The notes beneath the pieces are model-generated. The model was not told where the DNA came from, did not search any database, and was given only the letters and a program-made list of their open reading frames with translations. From the NCBI RefSeq assembly GCF_900105765.1, contig NZ_FNTX01000002.1, positions 806,001 to 870,000 on the forward strand: a DNA stretch of 64,000 bases. Direction: 5' to 3'. This stretch comes from Ruania alba (lineage in GTDB: Bacteria; Actinomycetota; Actinomycetes; Actinomycetales; Beutenbergiaceae). A program made the translations under genes and the position numbers. The number at the start of each line of letters is the position of its first letter. Position 1 is the first letter of the stretch. Of this stretch, positions 23,470 through 31,558 are shown one piece after another.

Positions 23470-25224
23470 TCAGTCCAGGGTCGCCAGAGCGTGGCCCGCG
23501 GTGATGAGCCGTTCCCGTGTCAGGGTGCCGGTCCGGGCCAGGTCGAGCAGGCTCACCCCGGCGCGGGCGTGGACCAGCTCGGTCCCCAGCACCTCCGGAA
23601 GCGTTTCGCGCAGGATGGCGCGGGCCCCCGGATCTCCCGTGAGCGCCTCGACCGGGGCGGCGAGCCAGTGCCGACCCGGCAGGTCGGCAGCGGCCGGCAG
23701 CGGCTCGGCAACCGCCGCGGCCCGCTCGGCATGACGGCGGCAGAGCAGGTGCTCCGGGCCCGGTGGGCCGTGCCGGGGGAGGCCGAGGCGGTCGAACTGA
23801 CTGCCTGGGGCGTCGTGGTGGCGCAGCCGCTCGAGCAAGAGCTTGACCATGCCCAGCTCGAGAGTCTCATCGCACAGCGGGTGCTGCTGGCCCGGATCGG
23901 TCGCGAGGTCGAAGAGCAATGTTCCGTGTTGCCACGAGCTCACCCAGCTGGCCGCAGCAGGTACCCGCATCGTCCGCAGGCCCTTGGTGAAGGAGAACGG
24001 CTCGGCCGGCTCCCAGTCGCTGAGCTCGCTCACGCCGAAGCGCGACATCATGCGGGTGGGCATGAGGGTGAACTCTTCGAGCGGCTGATTCTCACGCTCG
24101 ACGGAGGACCGCATGTACACGTAGCGACCATCGGTGACGTTCACGTGGCCGCCGTGGCTACCGAACAGCACCGCCTCGTGCCCGTGCGTGAATCCCGACG
24201 GCGACCCGTCCTGTGCGAGCACCTCACCCAGGTCCTGGCCCACCATGTCGGGAGGCGGGTTCTCGCCGAACCACGTCAGGAGCGTCGGTGCAATGTCGAT
24301 GGTCTGAGCCAGGGCGTCGCATGCCGTGCCGGCGCGACCGACACGGGGGTCCCAGAGGAAGAACGGCAGGTGGACCAGCTCGTTGTACCAGGGCATCATC
24401 GCCTTGGCCCACCAGCCGTGCTCACCGAGCAGGTACCCGTGGTCGGTGTTGACGATGAGCATCGTGTCTTCCCACAGGTCGTGGGTGTCCATCGCGTCGA
24501 GCACCCGGCCGAGCGAGTGGTCGCACATGGAGACGAGGGCAGCGTAGTGCCGCCGCGCCTCGGCCACGTGCGCCCCCGCCTCCGTGACCTTCTCGTAGGG
24601 GGGCCAGTCGAAGCCGACGTCGTCGGTGTGCTGGCCGTAGCGATCACGGTAGTGCTGGTGGGCGAAGAAGGGCTCGTGCGGGTCGAACAGCTCCAGCTGC
24701 AGGAACCACCGGTCGGCCTCGGCGTTCGCCCGGAGGAACTCGATGCCGGCATCCACGGTGCGGGTCTGGGAATGTTCGGCCTCGGTCGGCATCGCCTGTC
24801 GGTTGAGGACGTTCTGGCGATTCTGTTGCGCCGGTCCCACCACCCCCCGCCACGGATCATTCTCCTGCCCCCGGAACCCCTCCCAGGTGCTGTAGCGGGT
24901 GTGGTAGGTCGCTCCGCCGTCCTCCCAGTAGTGGTGGTGGTCGGAGGCGAGGTGTGTGTGCACGCCGGCATCGTCGAGGAGCTGGGGCATCGAGTCGTCG
25001 AACGGTTCGAGTGGTCCCCAGGACCGGTGCAGGAAGTTGTGCCGCCCGGTGTGCAGCTCCCGACGTGCGGGCATGCACGGTAGCGACCCGGCGTAGAAGT
25101 TCGTCAGCCGCACCGACCGCTGCGCCAGCCGCTGGAAGTTCGGCGCCTTGACCATCGTCTCGGCCACGTACGGATTCAACATGTGCCGGTTCAGGCTGTC
25201 GAACATCAGCATGATCGCGCGCAT
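23470..25224 (-). CDS. type I sulfatase, cytoplasmic
   Basis: This 584-residue formylglycine-dependent sulfatase carries the CxPxR signature at Cys50 (CMPARRELHTGR). Its cysteine must be converted to formylglycine by a maturation enzyme encoded outside this window. Metal-binding residues include Asp9 of MLMFDSLN and the later DHGYLLGEHGWWAK segment typical of the family. There is no signal peptide, so desulfation takes place inside the cell. The C-terminal about 110 residues (RRHAERAAAVAEPLPAAADLP onward) extend beyond the core sulfatase fold and contain no motif I recognise. It is the last gene of the GMC / TIM-barrel / sulfatase / sulfatase operon. The sulfated substrate is probably a glycan or glycoside. 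Confidence 0.9.
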   Translation of the reverse strand: MRAIMLMFDSLNRHMLNPYVAETMVKAPNFQRLAQRSVRLTNFYAGSLPCMPARRELHTGRHNFLHRSWGPLEPFDDSMPQLLDDAGVHTHLASDHHHYWEDGGATYHTRYSTWEGFRGQENDPWRGVVGPAQQNRQNVLNRQAMPTEAEHSQTRTVDAGIEFLRANAEADRWFLQLELFDPHEPFFAHQHYRDRYGQHTDDVGFDWPPYEKVTEAGAHVAEARRHYAALVSMCDHSLGRVLDAMDTHDLWEDTMLIVNTDHGYLLGEHGWWAKAMMPWYNELVHLPFFLWDPRVGRAGTACDALAQTIDIAPTLLTWFGENPPPDMVGQDLGEVLAQDGSPSGFTHGHEAVLFGSHGGHVNVTDGRYVYMRSSVERENQPLEEFTLMPTRMMSRFGVSELSDWEPAEPFSFTKGLRTMRVPAAASWVSSWQHGTLLFDLATDPGQQHPLCDETLELGMVKLLLERLRHHDAPGSQFDRLGLPRHGPPGPEHLLCRRHAERAAAVAEPLPAAADLPGRHWLAAPVEALTGDPGARAILRETLPEVLGTELVHARAGVSLLDLARTGTLTRERLITAGHALATLD

Positions 25225-25236
25225 CGGGCGTCCTCG

Positions 25237-27048
25237 TCAGGTGAGAGAGTGGGTGAAGTCGGTCTGCTCGATGTCGAGCACGCGTGTGTCCGGGTCGTCG
25301 TGCCCGTCCAGTTGCAGCAGCAGGTAGCGCGCAGCGGTCCGCAGCGGCCGGCCCGGCTCGGCGGCGACGGTCGCCACGACGTCACGGTGGGGCGCCACCG
25401 CGTCGCTGGGGAGGGCAGTCAGGGCCTCGACAGCCCCGAGGCGGACGGCGGGACTCACGTCGGGCGTGAGGTGAGCCACCAACAGGTCGCACGGGACGTC
25501 GTCGCCGGTCTCGATCGCCCACACTTCGGCGGCCGATACCCGCACGTGAGGGTCGTCGTCGTGCTGAGCCGCCGCCGCCAGAGCCGCCACTGTCGACTGC
25601 GTGAGGCGGTGCGTGCTGCGATGTGCGTGCAGTGTCAGCGCCGCCCACCGGCGGATGGTCGCGTCGGGGTCGACGAGGGCCGTGACCAGGCGGTCCTGGA
25701 TGATCGGATCCGGCTCGAGTATCAGGTCGGTCAATGCCAGCAGCCGGGGCAGTGGATAGGCGCCCGGCACCCGGCTGTCGTCCCATCCCTGATGCGGGGA
25801 GTCCTCGTGCAGGAACCCGTTGTCCCAGGTGTTCAGCATGGATTCCCGTAGCCGGGCGGCGAGCTCACGCTCGATGGCGGCGACCTCGGGACGTCCGGCA
25901 AGGTTCTCGAGCTGGCCCGGGTCGGCCCAGGTGTCGTAGAGCTCCACCGGTGGACGTGGGTGCCAGAACGCCTCCGTGGGTCCGGTGAGCCCGCCGCAGC
26001 GATGAGCCCGGTCCCAGGCTCGATAGCCGGCGGCATGCCACGCGAATCCTTGGTGTCGCCCGTTGGGGCGGAACGGCTGGTAGTTGCGCACGTACCGGTA
26101 TCGCGAGCTACGGATCGTGCGCACCATGTCGTCGCGCTCGTCCATCCGGTTGCGCATCCCGACGGCGAACCCCTCCTGGGGGACGGAGCCGACCGTCAGC
26201 GGGCGGTGCTGCATGAACTCCGGCACGTCCGTTCCGGTGAGGGTGAGGATGGTCGGCGGGATGCTGATCGTCGAGACCGGGACCCTCACCCTGGAGCCCG
26301 GTGCGCCCAGCAGGTGAGCCCACCGCGGCGGAGCGGCGATGATCAGTGGCACATGCAGGCCGCTGTCGTAGCAGTAGCGTTTGGAGCGTGGGGCGACTCC
26401 GCCGTGGTCGGAGGTGTGGATGACGATCGTGGAGTCGGTGAGGCCGTCCTCGTCCAGTTGTGCAAGCAGGTCGCCCACGGCAGCGTCCATCCGGGCGATC
26501 CGGCCGTAGTACTGCGCGATGTCAGCACGGATCTCCGGCAGATCGGGCAGGCCCGGCGGGACGGTGACTTTGTCAGGCTCGACGGTGACGGTGTCCCGCG
26601 CGAACACCGCCGACTCGTGAGTGGTGTCCAGATTGACGACCGAGACGAAGGGGGTATCGGTGGGCCGGCTGCGCCAGTGCGCGGTGAGCGAGCTCTCATC
26701 CCACACAGCAGCCGGATCGACGTCACAGTTGTAGTCGGTCTTGGCGTTGTTCGTGCAGTGGTAGCCGCGACTGCGCAGGAGCTCTGGCCAGGTATGCAAC
26801 CAGGGCGGGAGCGCAGCGTTCGCGCGCATCTGGTGGGCAGGTGCGTGGCTCTGCGGGGGAACCCCGGTCAGCAGCGCGAACCGCGACGGCGCACAGACCG
26901 GCGCCGCGGAGTAGGCCTGGTCGAAGGTGACACCACGCGCAGCCAGCGCGTCCAGGTTCGGGGTTGCCGCCAGTGGGTCGCCGTAGCAGCCGAACCACGG
27001 CGGGCAGTCCTCGCTGACGGTGAGCAGGATGTGGGGATGATCAGTCAT
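25237..27048 (-). CDS. type I sulfatase with C-terminal HEAT-like repeats
   Basis: This 603-residue sulfatase resembles the N-sulfoglucosamine sulfohydrolase / arylsulfatase branch. The signature VCAPSRFALLTG places the formylglycine precursor at Cys52. A metal site HTSDHGGVAP follows. The catalytic part ends at about residue 450. After it come roughly 130 residues of helical repeats with Asp-Pro-x-x-x-Val-Arg turns (ALVDPDATIRRWAALTL, HDDDPHVRVSAAEVWAI, LTPDVSPAVRLGAVEAL), typical of HEAT/PBS repeats, which may recognise the substrate or a partner. There is no signal peptide. The ATG at 27048 overlaps the stop of the TIM-barrel gene. A longer in-frame extension upstream merely runs over that gene. 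Confidence 0.9.
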   Translation of the reverse strand: MTDHPHILLTVSEDCPPWFGCYGDPLAATPNLDALAARGVTFDQAYSAAPVCAPSRFALLTGVPPQSHAPAHQMRANAALPPWLHTWPELLRSRGYHCTNNAKTDYNCDVDPAAVWDESSLTAHWRSRPTDTPFVSVVNLDTTHESAVFARDTVTVEPDKVTVPPGLPDLPEIRADIAQYYGRIARMDAAVGDLLAQLDEDGLTDSTIVIHTSDHGGVAPRSKRYCYDSGLHVPLIIAAPPRWAHLLGAPGSRVRVPVSTISIPPTILTLTGTDVPEFMQHRPLTVGSVPQEGFAVGMRNRMDERDDMVRTIRSSRYRYVRNYQPFRPNGRHQGFAWHAAGYRAWDRAHRCGGLTGPTEAFWHPRPPVELYDTWADPGQLENLAGRPEVAAIERELAARLRESMLNTWDNGFLHEDSPHQGWDDSRVPGAYPLPRLLALTDLILEPDPIIQDRLVTALVDPDATIRRWAALTLHAHRSTHRLTQSTVAALAAAAQHDDDPHVRVSAAEVWAIETGDDVPCDLLVAHLTPDVSPAVRLGAVEALTALPSDAVAPHRDVVATVAAEPGRPLRTAARYLLLQLDGHDDPDTRVLDIEQTDFTHSLT

Positions 27049-27950
27049 CGGTGGCCGTGCGTGGTGGTGCGGTGGTGCTGCGCCGAGGTCACCCACGATG
27101 CGCTGCGCCGGACGCTCTCCACCGGCGGTAGGACGGACCAGTCGACCTCGACGACGATCCACACGTGCGAGGGGAGCACGTCCAGGGCCTCCTCCAGCGG
27201 GGCGTCGCCAGTGCCCGGCTCACGCCACACACCGGCCGCGGTGGTGCGGCGGTAGTCCCAGTTGTTCGTGCGCGCTTCGGTGAGGAGGTCCAGATCGTAA
27301 TCCTTGACGTGCACCCCGGCGATCGCCGCTCGGTGCCGTGTGAGTACGCCGCACACGTCAGCCCCGGCCCACGCGAGATGCCCCAGATCGGGACCGAACC
27401 CGATTCCGGAAGCGAGCACCTCGTCGATCTCTGATTCGGTCTCCACCCAAGATCCGACATGCGGGTGGAGGGCCGTGACCAGTCCTTCGGCCGCTGCTGC
27501 CTCGGCGGTGGCGACGAGGAGGTCTCGCGCCCGGGCCGTGCGATCGCCATCGGTGCTGTGCCCGTGTGCTGGACGATCAAAACGTGGGTGGCCGGGACCG
27601 GTGCCGAGGGAGAGGAAGGCGAGTGGCGATCCGAGCTCGGCCAGGCGGGCCGCGTCGACGCGTGCACGGGCGATGGTGTCCCGGTTCTGCGCAGGATCAT
27701 CGGACAGATCGAGCGAGAGATAGCCGGGACCTGCTCGCAGACCCGCTTGCCCCAGGGTGTGGGCGTAGTTGGAGACGGCTTCATCGGCTCCGAGGTCAGG
27801 TTGCACCGCCGTGAAGCCGGCACCGGCCACGATCTCCAGCACCTCCTCGCGTGGCGGCGCCAGGGATGGATCGAACCAGCCGTCCCGGCTGGCGAGGAAC
27901 TGCAGCGGGTTCACGGCCACGGGGTGCTGGCACAGGGCAGCCGCGCTCAT
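27045..27950 (-). CDS. xylose isomerase-like TIM-barrel protein
   Basis: This 301-residue sugar-isomerase-like TIM barrel carries candidate metal ligands in TALHPHVGSWVETESEI, GPDLGHLAWAG, GVHVKDYDL and WIVVEVDWS. It is read from an ATG overlapping the GMC stop, and its own stop overlaps the sulfatase start, so the three products are made together. Members next to GMC or Gfo/Idh sugar oxidases in glycoside-degrading bacteria act on oxidised (3-keto) sugars, as isomerases or as deglycosidases. That parallel is the main reason to suspect such a role here, and the exact reaction is not shown by the sequence. Confidence 0.85.
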   Translation of the reverse strand: MSAAALCQHPVAVNPLQFLASRDGWFDPSLAPPREEVLEIVAGAGFTAVQPDLGADEAVSNYAHTLGQAGLRAGPGYLSLDLSDDPAQNRDTIARARVDAARLAELGSPLAFLSLGTGPGHPRFDRPAHGHSTDGDRTARARDLLVATAEAAAAEGLVTALHPHVGSWVETESEIDEVLASGIGFGPDLGHLAWAGADVCGVLTRHRAAIAGVHVKDYDLDLLTEARTNNWDYRRTTAAGVWREPGTGDAPLEEALDVLPSHVWIVVEVDWSVLPPVESVRRSASWVTSAQHHRTTTHGHR

Positions 27951-29386
27951 GCGCCCGCCCCGGTGATCGTGCGTGCCGTTCGCAGCGCGAGCGCCACCAT
28001 GCTCAGGGTCGGGTTGCTGGTATTCCGGGTGCTCAGCACACCGTTGCCCGCCACGTAGACGTTGTCGGTCCCCCAGATGAGGCCGGTCGGGTCAGCTGAA
28101 CTGGTTTCGTCCGTCCCGATCCGGGTGCTCCCCATCAGGTGCAGGCTCCCCCCGGGGGCGGCCAGCGAGATGGAGAGGCCGTGGGTGCGGTCGCGGATGG
28201 CGTCGGCCACGCGCGCGTGATCGGCGTATGCCTCGTGCGTGCGGGCGCGATCGGTCTCCCCAAGACGGAACTGGGCCTGCACCGATGGCAGACCCCAGCG
28301 GTCGAGGTGATCGTCGTCGAAGACGAGACGGTTCCCGGGATCGGGGTCTACGCCGATGAACTGGCCGATGTCCGCGGTCTGCCACGCGGGCGTTCCTGGG
28401 AATGCCAGGCCGGTGGTCCAGCCGGGAACGACTTGTGTGTGGACCGGCCGCGAGGAGCTCGACGGTATCCATACGCCGAACAGCTCGTCCGTCTCCGTGA
28501 CGCCTTCTACGACCGGTTCGGCGAGCTTGACCCGGGAGCTGAGCATCGTGTGATCGGTGAGATAGCGCCCCAGCGCAGGTGGGCGGATGCCCGAGGCCCA
28601 CAGCACCGCTGGACTGGCGAGGGCCCCTGCAGCTACGACCACTACGTCGCCGGAGACTGCGACGGGGTTCGAGCCGTCCGCCCGGGCGGTGTGCACTGTG
28701 TGCGCACGACCACCGGTGTGGTCGATCCGGCGCGCAGGGTGCTCGGCGAGGATCTGGATCTCTCCCGCTCGGTCAGAGCCGTCCAGCAGCGCATCGATAC
28801 CCGAGAACTGCAATGATCCGTCAGCGGTGCGGCGCGCGCCGATGGGTAGCCCTTGCACCTCGCGGCCGGCCGGCAGATCACCGATCTCAGCCGTCAGCGC
28901 GGCGACGAGGCGCTGGTGACGTACTCCGCCGATGCCTGCCTCGCTCCACAGCAGTCGCGCGGCTTCGTCCCACAGCTCGACAAGCTCAGCGAGCGGGATC
29001 GATGGCTCGGCCTCCGTCGCCGCGTCGGGAACGGCGCAGACGTGCGACCAGAACGTCAGCATGCCGCCAACGGCGTGCGTGAATCGTTGCCCCCTGAGTC
29101 CGGGCAGCGGTTCGGGGTCGTGCTGGTAGGGCACCAGATTTGCGAGGATACGGGGGCCGAACTCGGTCTGCAGCTGGCTCTCGGCAGGGTAGGAGTTGCG
29201 GATGTGGGCACCGAGGTGCTGATCGTGCGGGAGGCCCCCGGCCTCGATCATCACGACGGAGGCGCCTGCACGGCTCACCTCACCGGCGACCGCGGCGCCG
29301 GCGGCACCGGAGCCGATGATCACCACATCCGCCCGCAGCGGTTCGTCAGCGTGGGTCAGCACGCGGATTCGATCGGTGGACGTCAT
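27947..29386 (-). CDS. GMC family FAD oxidoreductase (glucoside/pyranose oxidase-like)
   Basis: This 479-residue flavoprotein has an N-terminal ADP-binding motif VVIIGSGAAGAAVAGEV followed by an acidic strand end (MIEAGG). Its C-terminal GMC domain carries the His of HLMGSTRIGTDE and the Asn pair region GNGVLSTRNTSNPTLSM, the catalytic couple of pyranose-2-oxidase-like enzymes. Such enzymes oxidise a ring hydroxyl of a sugar or glycoside to a keto group. There is no signal peptide and no twin-arginine motif, so it acts in the cytoplasm. It is the first gene of the minus-strand operon and shares its promoter region, containing the 17-bp palindrome at 29457, with the importer. Confidence 0.9.
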   Translation of the reverse strand: MTSTDRIRVLTHADEPLRADVVIIGSGAAGAAVAGEVSRAGASVVMIEAGGLPHDQHLGAHIRNSYPAESQLQTEFGPRILANLVPYQHDPEPLPGLRGQRFTHAVGGMLTFWSHVCAVPDAATEAEPSIPLAELVELWDEAARLLWSEAGIGGVRHQRLVAALTAEIGDLPAGREVQGLPIGARRTADGSLQFSGIDALLDGSDRAGEIQILAEHPARRIDHTGGRAHTVHTARADGSNPVAVSGDVVVVAAGALASPAVLWASGIRPPALGRYLTDHTMLSSRVKLAEPVVEGVTETDELFGVWIPSSSSRPVHTQVVPGWTTGLAFPGTPAWQTADIGQFIGVDPDPGNRLVFDDDHLDRWGLPSVQAQFRLGETDRARTHEAYADHARVADAIRDRTHGLSISLAAPGGSLHLMGSTRIGTDETSSADPTGLIWGTDNVYVAGNGVLSTRNTSNPTLSMVALALRTARTITGAGA

Positions 29387-29456
29387 CGCTCCTCGTTCGA
29401 AAGTCGGACCGGATCTCAGCTTGGGGTTGCGTTCAGGGGCATCGCCGCGCTAGAAA

Positions 29457-29473
29457 TGTTTGCACCGCCAACA
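29457..29473. promoter_or_regulatory. 17-bp palindromic operator between GMC operon and importer
   Basis: TGTTTGC-ACC-GCCAACA matches the palindrome at 20089 except at one arm base and in the 3-bp spacer. It lies 71 bp upstream of the GMC start and about 230 bp upstream of the permease, so it could control both divergent units. The remaining 318-bp intergenic stretch shows no other gene I trust, apart from a 33-codon reading frame at 29607-29708 that overlaps the permease start. Confidence 0.6.
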
Positions 29474-29704
29474 AAGGATGTCAATCGGGTGCAAGGGCGC
29501 CATCCCGGATGCGGCCATCACCCCACCACACCACCCGGCACTCACGCCGGCACGTCGTCGCCGCGCTCGGCGCAGGCATCGACATCACGAAGGGAACGCC
29601 AGAGGCATGAGAGTGCACCAGGCACACCGGCCTGCCGGGGAAGGATCCTCGCACCGGCGCATCACCGCAGCCCGCCGCTGCGCTCCACCGCCGGGGAGAT
29701 CGGA

Positions 29705-30610
29705 GTGAGCGCCGCAACCGGAGCACCCAGAACCAGGCGCCGTCGCCGGGACTGGACCGGCTGGATCTTCGTCGGCCCTTTCATGGCGGTCTTCGTCGTC
29801 GTGATGGCTGCCCCGGTCGTGTACGCGATCTACCTCAGCCTGTTCCAGACACGCCTCATCGGCGGGACTGCCTTCGTCGGCCTGGCGAACTACCTCGATG
29901 CCCTGCAGGACCCGACCTTTCACACGGCACTGCTGCGAGTCATCGGCTACCTGCTCGTCCAGGTCCCGGTGATGCTTGTCCTTGCCGCGATCGCCGCTCT
30001 CGCGATCGACAGTGCCCGCCTCTACCTCTCCTCCGTCTTCCGGATCACGATCTTCCTGCCCTACGCGGTTCCGGCGGTCGTCGCCACCCTGATGTGGGGC
30101 TTCATGTACGGCACCCGATATGGGCTGATCGGCAACCTCAACGATGCGTTCGGGTGGAGCCTGCCGAACCCGTTGTCCGCCTCCTGGGTGATCGTGGCAA
30201 TCGGCAACATTGCCGTCTGGTCCTACGTCGGCTACAACATGTTGATCCTCTACTCGGCGTTGCAGCTGATCTCCAAGGACCTCTACGAGGCCGCCGAGAT
30301 CGACGGCGCCGGTACGTTCCGGGTGATCCGTGCGATCAAGTTGCCTGCCATGCGTCCCTCGCTGGTGGTCTGCATCGTCTTCTCGGTGATCGGTTCCTTC
30401 CAACTCTTCAACGAGCCGAACGTGCTCAAGACTTTGGCCCCGAACGCGATCGCCTCCGGCTACACCCCGAACATGTACGCGTACAACCTCGCGTTCGCAG
30501 GGCAGCAGTCGAGCTACGCCGCAGCAATTGCGATCGTGCTCGGCATCGTCACCGTGGTGGTCGCGTACATCGTGCAGGCCGTCGGCATGCGACGGGAGGG
30601 GACCCGATGA
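29705..30610 (+). CDS. CUT1 ABC importer permease, MalF/UgpA-like
   Basis: This 301-residue permease has six predicted helices, the first being IFVGPFMAVFVVVMAAPVVY. The coupling loop is DLYEAAEIDGAGTFRVIRA. The GTG start at 29705 is preceded by GGGGAG. An upstream in-frame extension of several hundred codons overlaps the divergent GMC gene and is not real. Here the permeases precede the binding protein, the reverse of the rhamnoside cassettes. It presumably imports the sulfated substrate of the neighbouring enzymes. The ATPase subunit is not encoded locally. Confidence 0.9.
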   Translation: MSAATGAPRTRRRRRDWTGWIFVGPFMAVFVVVMAAPVVYAIYLSLFQTRLIGGTAFVGLANYLDALQDPTFHTALLRVIGYLLVQVPVMLVLAAIAALAIDSARLYLSSVFRITIFLPYAVPAVVATLMWGFMYGTRYGLIGNLNDAFGWSLPNPLSASWVIVAIGNIAVWSYVGYNMLILYSALQLISKDLYEAAEIDGAGTFRVIRAIKLPAMRPSLVVCIVFSVIGSFQLFNEPNVLKTLAPNAIASGYTPNMYAYNLAFAGQQSSYAAAIAIVLGIVTVVVAYIVQAVGMRREGTR

Positions 30611-31533
30611 CCACGCAGACCTCCGCCCGCGCCACCACCTCGCATGCAGGCCCACGGGCTGCACGCCGGACACAGCCGTTGCGCGACCGACGTTCCGTCC
30701 TGGCCACCGGGCTGATGAGCGTGGTGCTTCTATACGCCATCGTGCCGTTGTTCTGGTTGGTGGTGAACTCCAGCAAGACCCGCGACGCGCTCTTCGGCTC
30801 TTTCGGCCTGTGGTTCTCAGGTGACTTCGCCCTCTGGGACAACATCGTTCAGACCTTCACCTACAACGGTGGCGAGTTCGGACGGTGGGTACTCAACACC
30901 CTGCTCTATGTGGCAGCCGGAGCGTTTGGTGCCACGGCACTGGCGGCGGTGGCCGGCTACGGGCTCGCTCGCTTCCGCTTCCCCGGGCGGCGCGGGGTGG
31001 TCGCCGTGGTGCTGGGCGCCGTCGCGATCCCTGCCACGGCGCTGGCCGTGCCGACGTTCTTGATGTTCAGCGCGTGGGGCCTCACCAACACCCCCTGGTC
31101 GGTCATCCTGCCCTCGTTGATGACACCCTTCGGGCTCTACTTGGTGTGGTTCTTCGCCGACGACGCCGTACCGGCTGAACTGCTCGAGGCGGCCCGTATC
31201 GACGGTGCTCGTGAGATGCGGATCTTTCGCTCCATCGCGCTCCGGCTGCTCATGCCAGGGCTCGTGCCCGTTCTGCTGTTCAACTTCGTCAACACCTGGA
31301 ACAACTACTTCTTGCCGCTGATCATGCTGAGCGAGTCGGACTGGTTCCCGCTCACCGTTGGCCTGAACAACTGGAGCCTGCTGAACACCCAGGCCGCTAC
31401 CGGCATCGGCGAACCGATCGACAACATCATCATCACCGGATCGCTCATCACGATCATCCCCACCGTTCTGCTCTTCCTGTTCCTGCAGCGCTTCTGGCAG
31501 ACGGGTCTGACAGCAGGAAGCGTCAAGCAATGA
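30607..31533 (+). CDS. CUT1 ABC importer permease, MalG/UgpE-like
   Basis: This 308-residue second permease has a start overlapping the previous stop as ATGA. A basic cytoplasmic N-tail is followed by a helix from about residue 33 (LATGLMSVVLLYAIVPLFWL). The EAA loop is LLEAARIDGAREMRIFRS. The C-terminus RFWQTGLTAGSVKQ is typical of the family. The binding-protein gene begins 25 bp downstream with GAGAGGA as ribosome-binding site. Confidence 0.92.
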   Translation: MTTQTSARATTSHAGPRAARRTQPLRDRRSVLATGLMSVVLLYAIVPLFWLVVNSSKTRDALFGSFGLWFSGDFALWDNIVQTFTYNGGEFGRWVLNTLLYVAAGAFGATALAAVAGYGLARFRFPGRRGVVAVVLGAVAIPATALAVPTFLMFSAWGLTNTPWSVILPSLMTPFGLYLVWFFADDAVPAELLEAARIDGAREMRIFRSIALRLLMPGLVPVLLFNFVNTWNNYFLPLIMLSESDWFPLTVGLNNWSLLNTQAATGIGEPIDNIIITGSLITIIPTVLLFLFLQRFWQTGLTAGSVKQ

Positions 31534-31558
31534 CCACCCCCACCGAGAGGAACACACG

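Noticed and set aside
23491-25083. A 530-codon plus-strand frame opposite the first sulfatase
   Set aside because: The minus strand encodes an intact sulfatase with its signature cysteine; the plus-strand product has no recognisable feature.
28853-29704. N-terminal extension of the permease at 29705
   Set aside because: It overlaps the divergent GMC gene and promoter region, and permease similarity starts only after the GTG at 29705.
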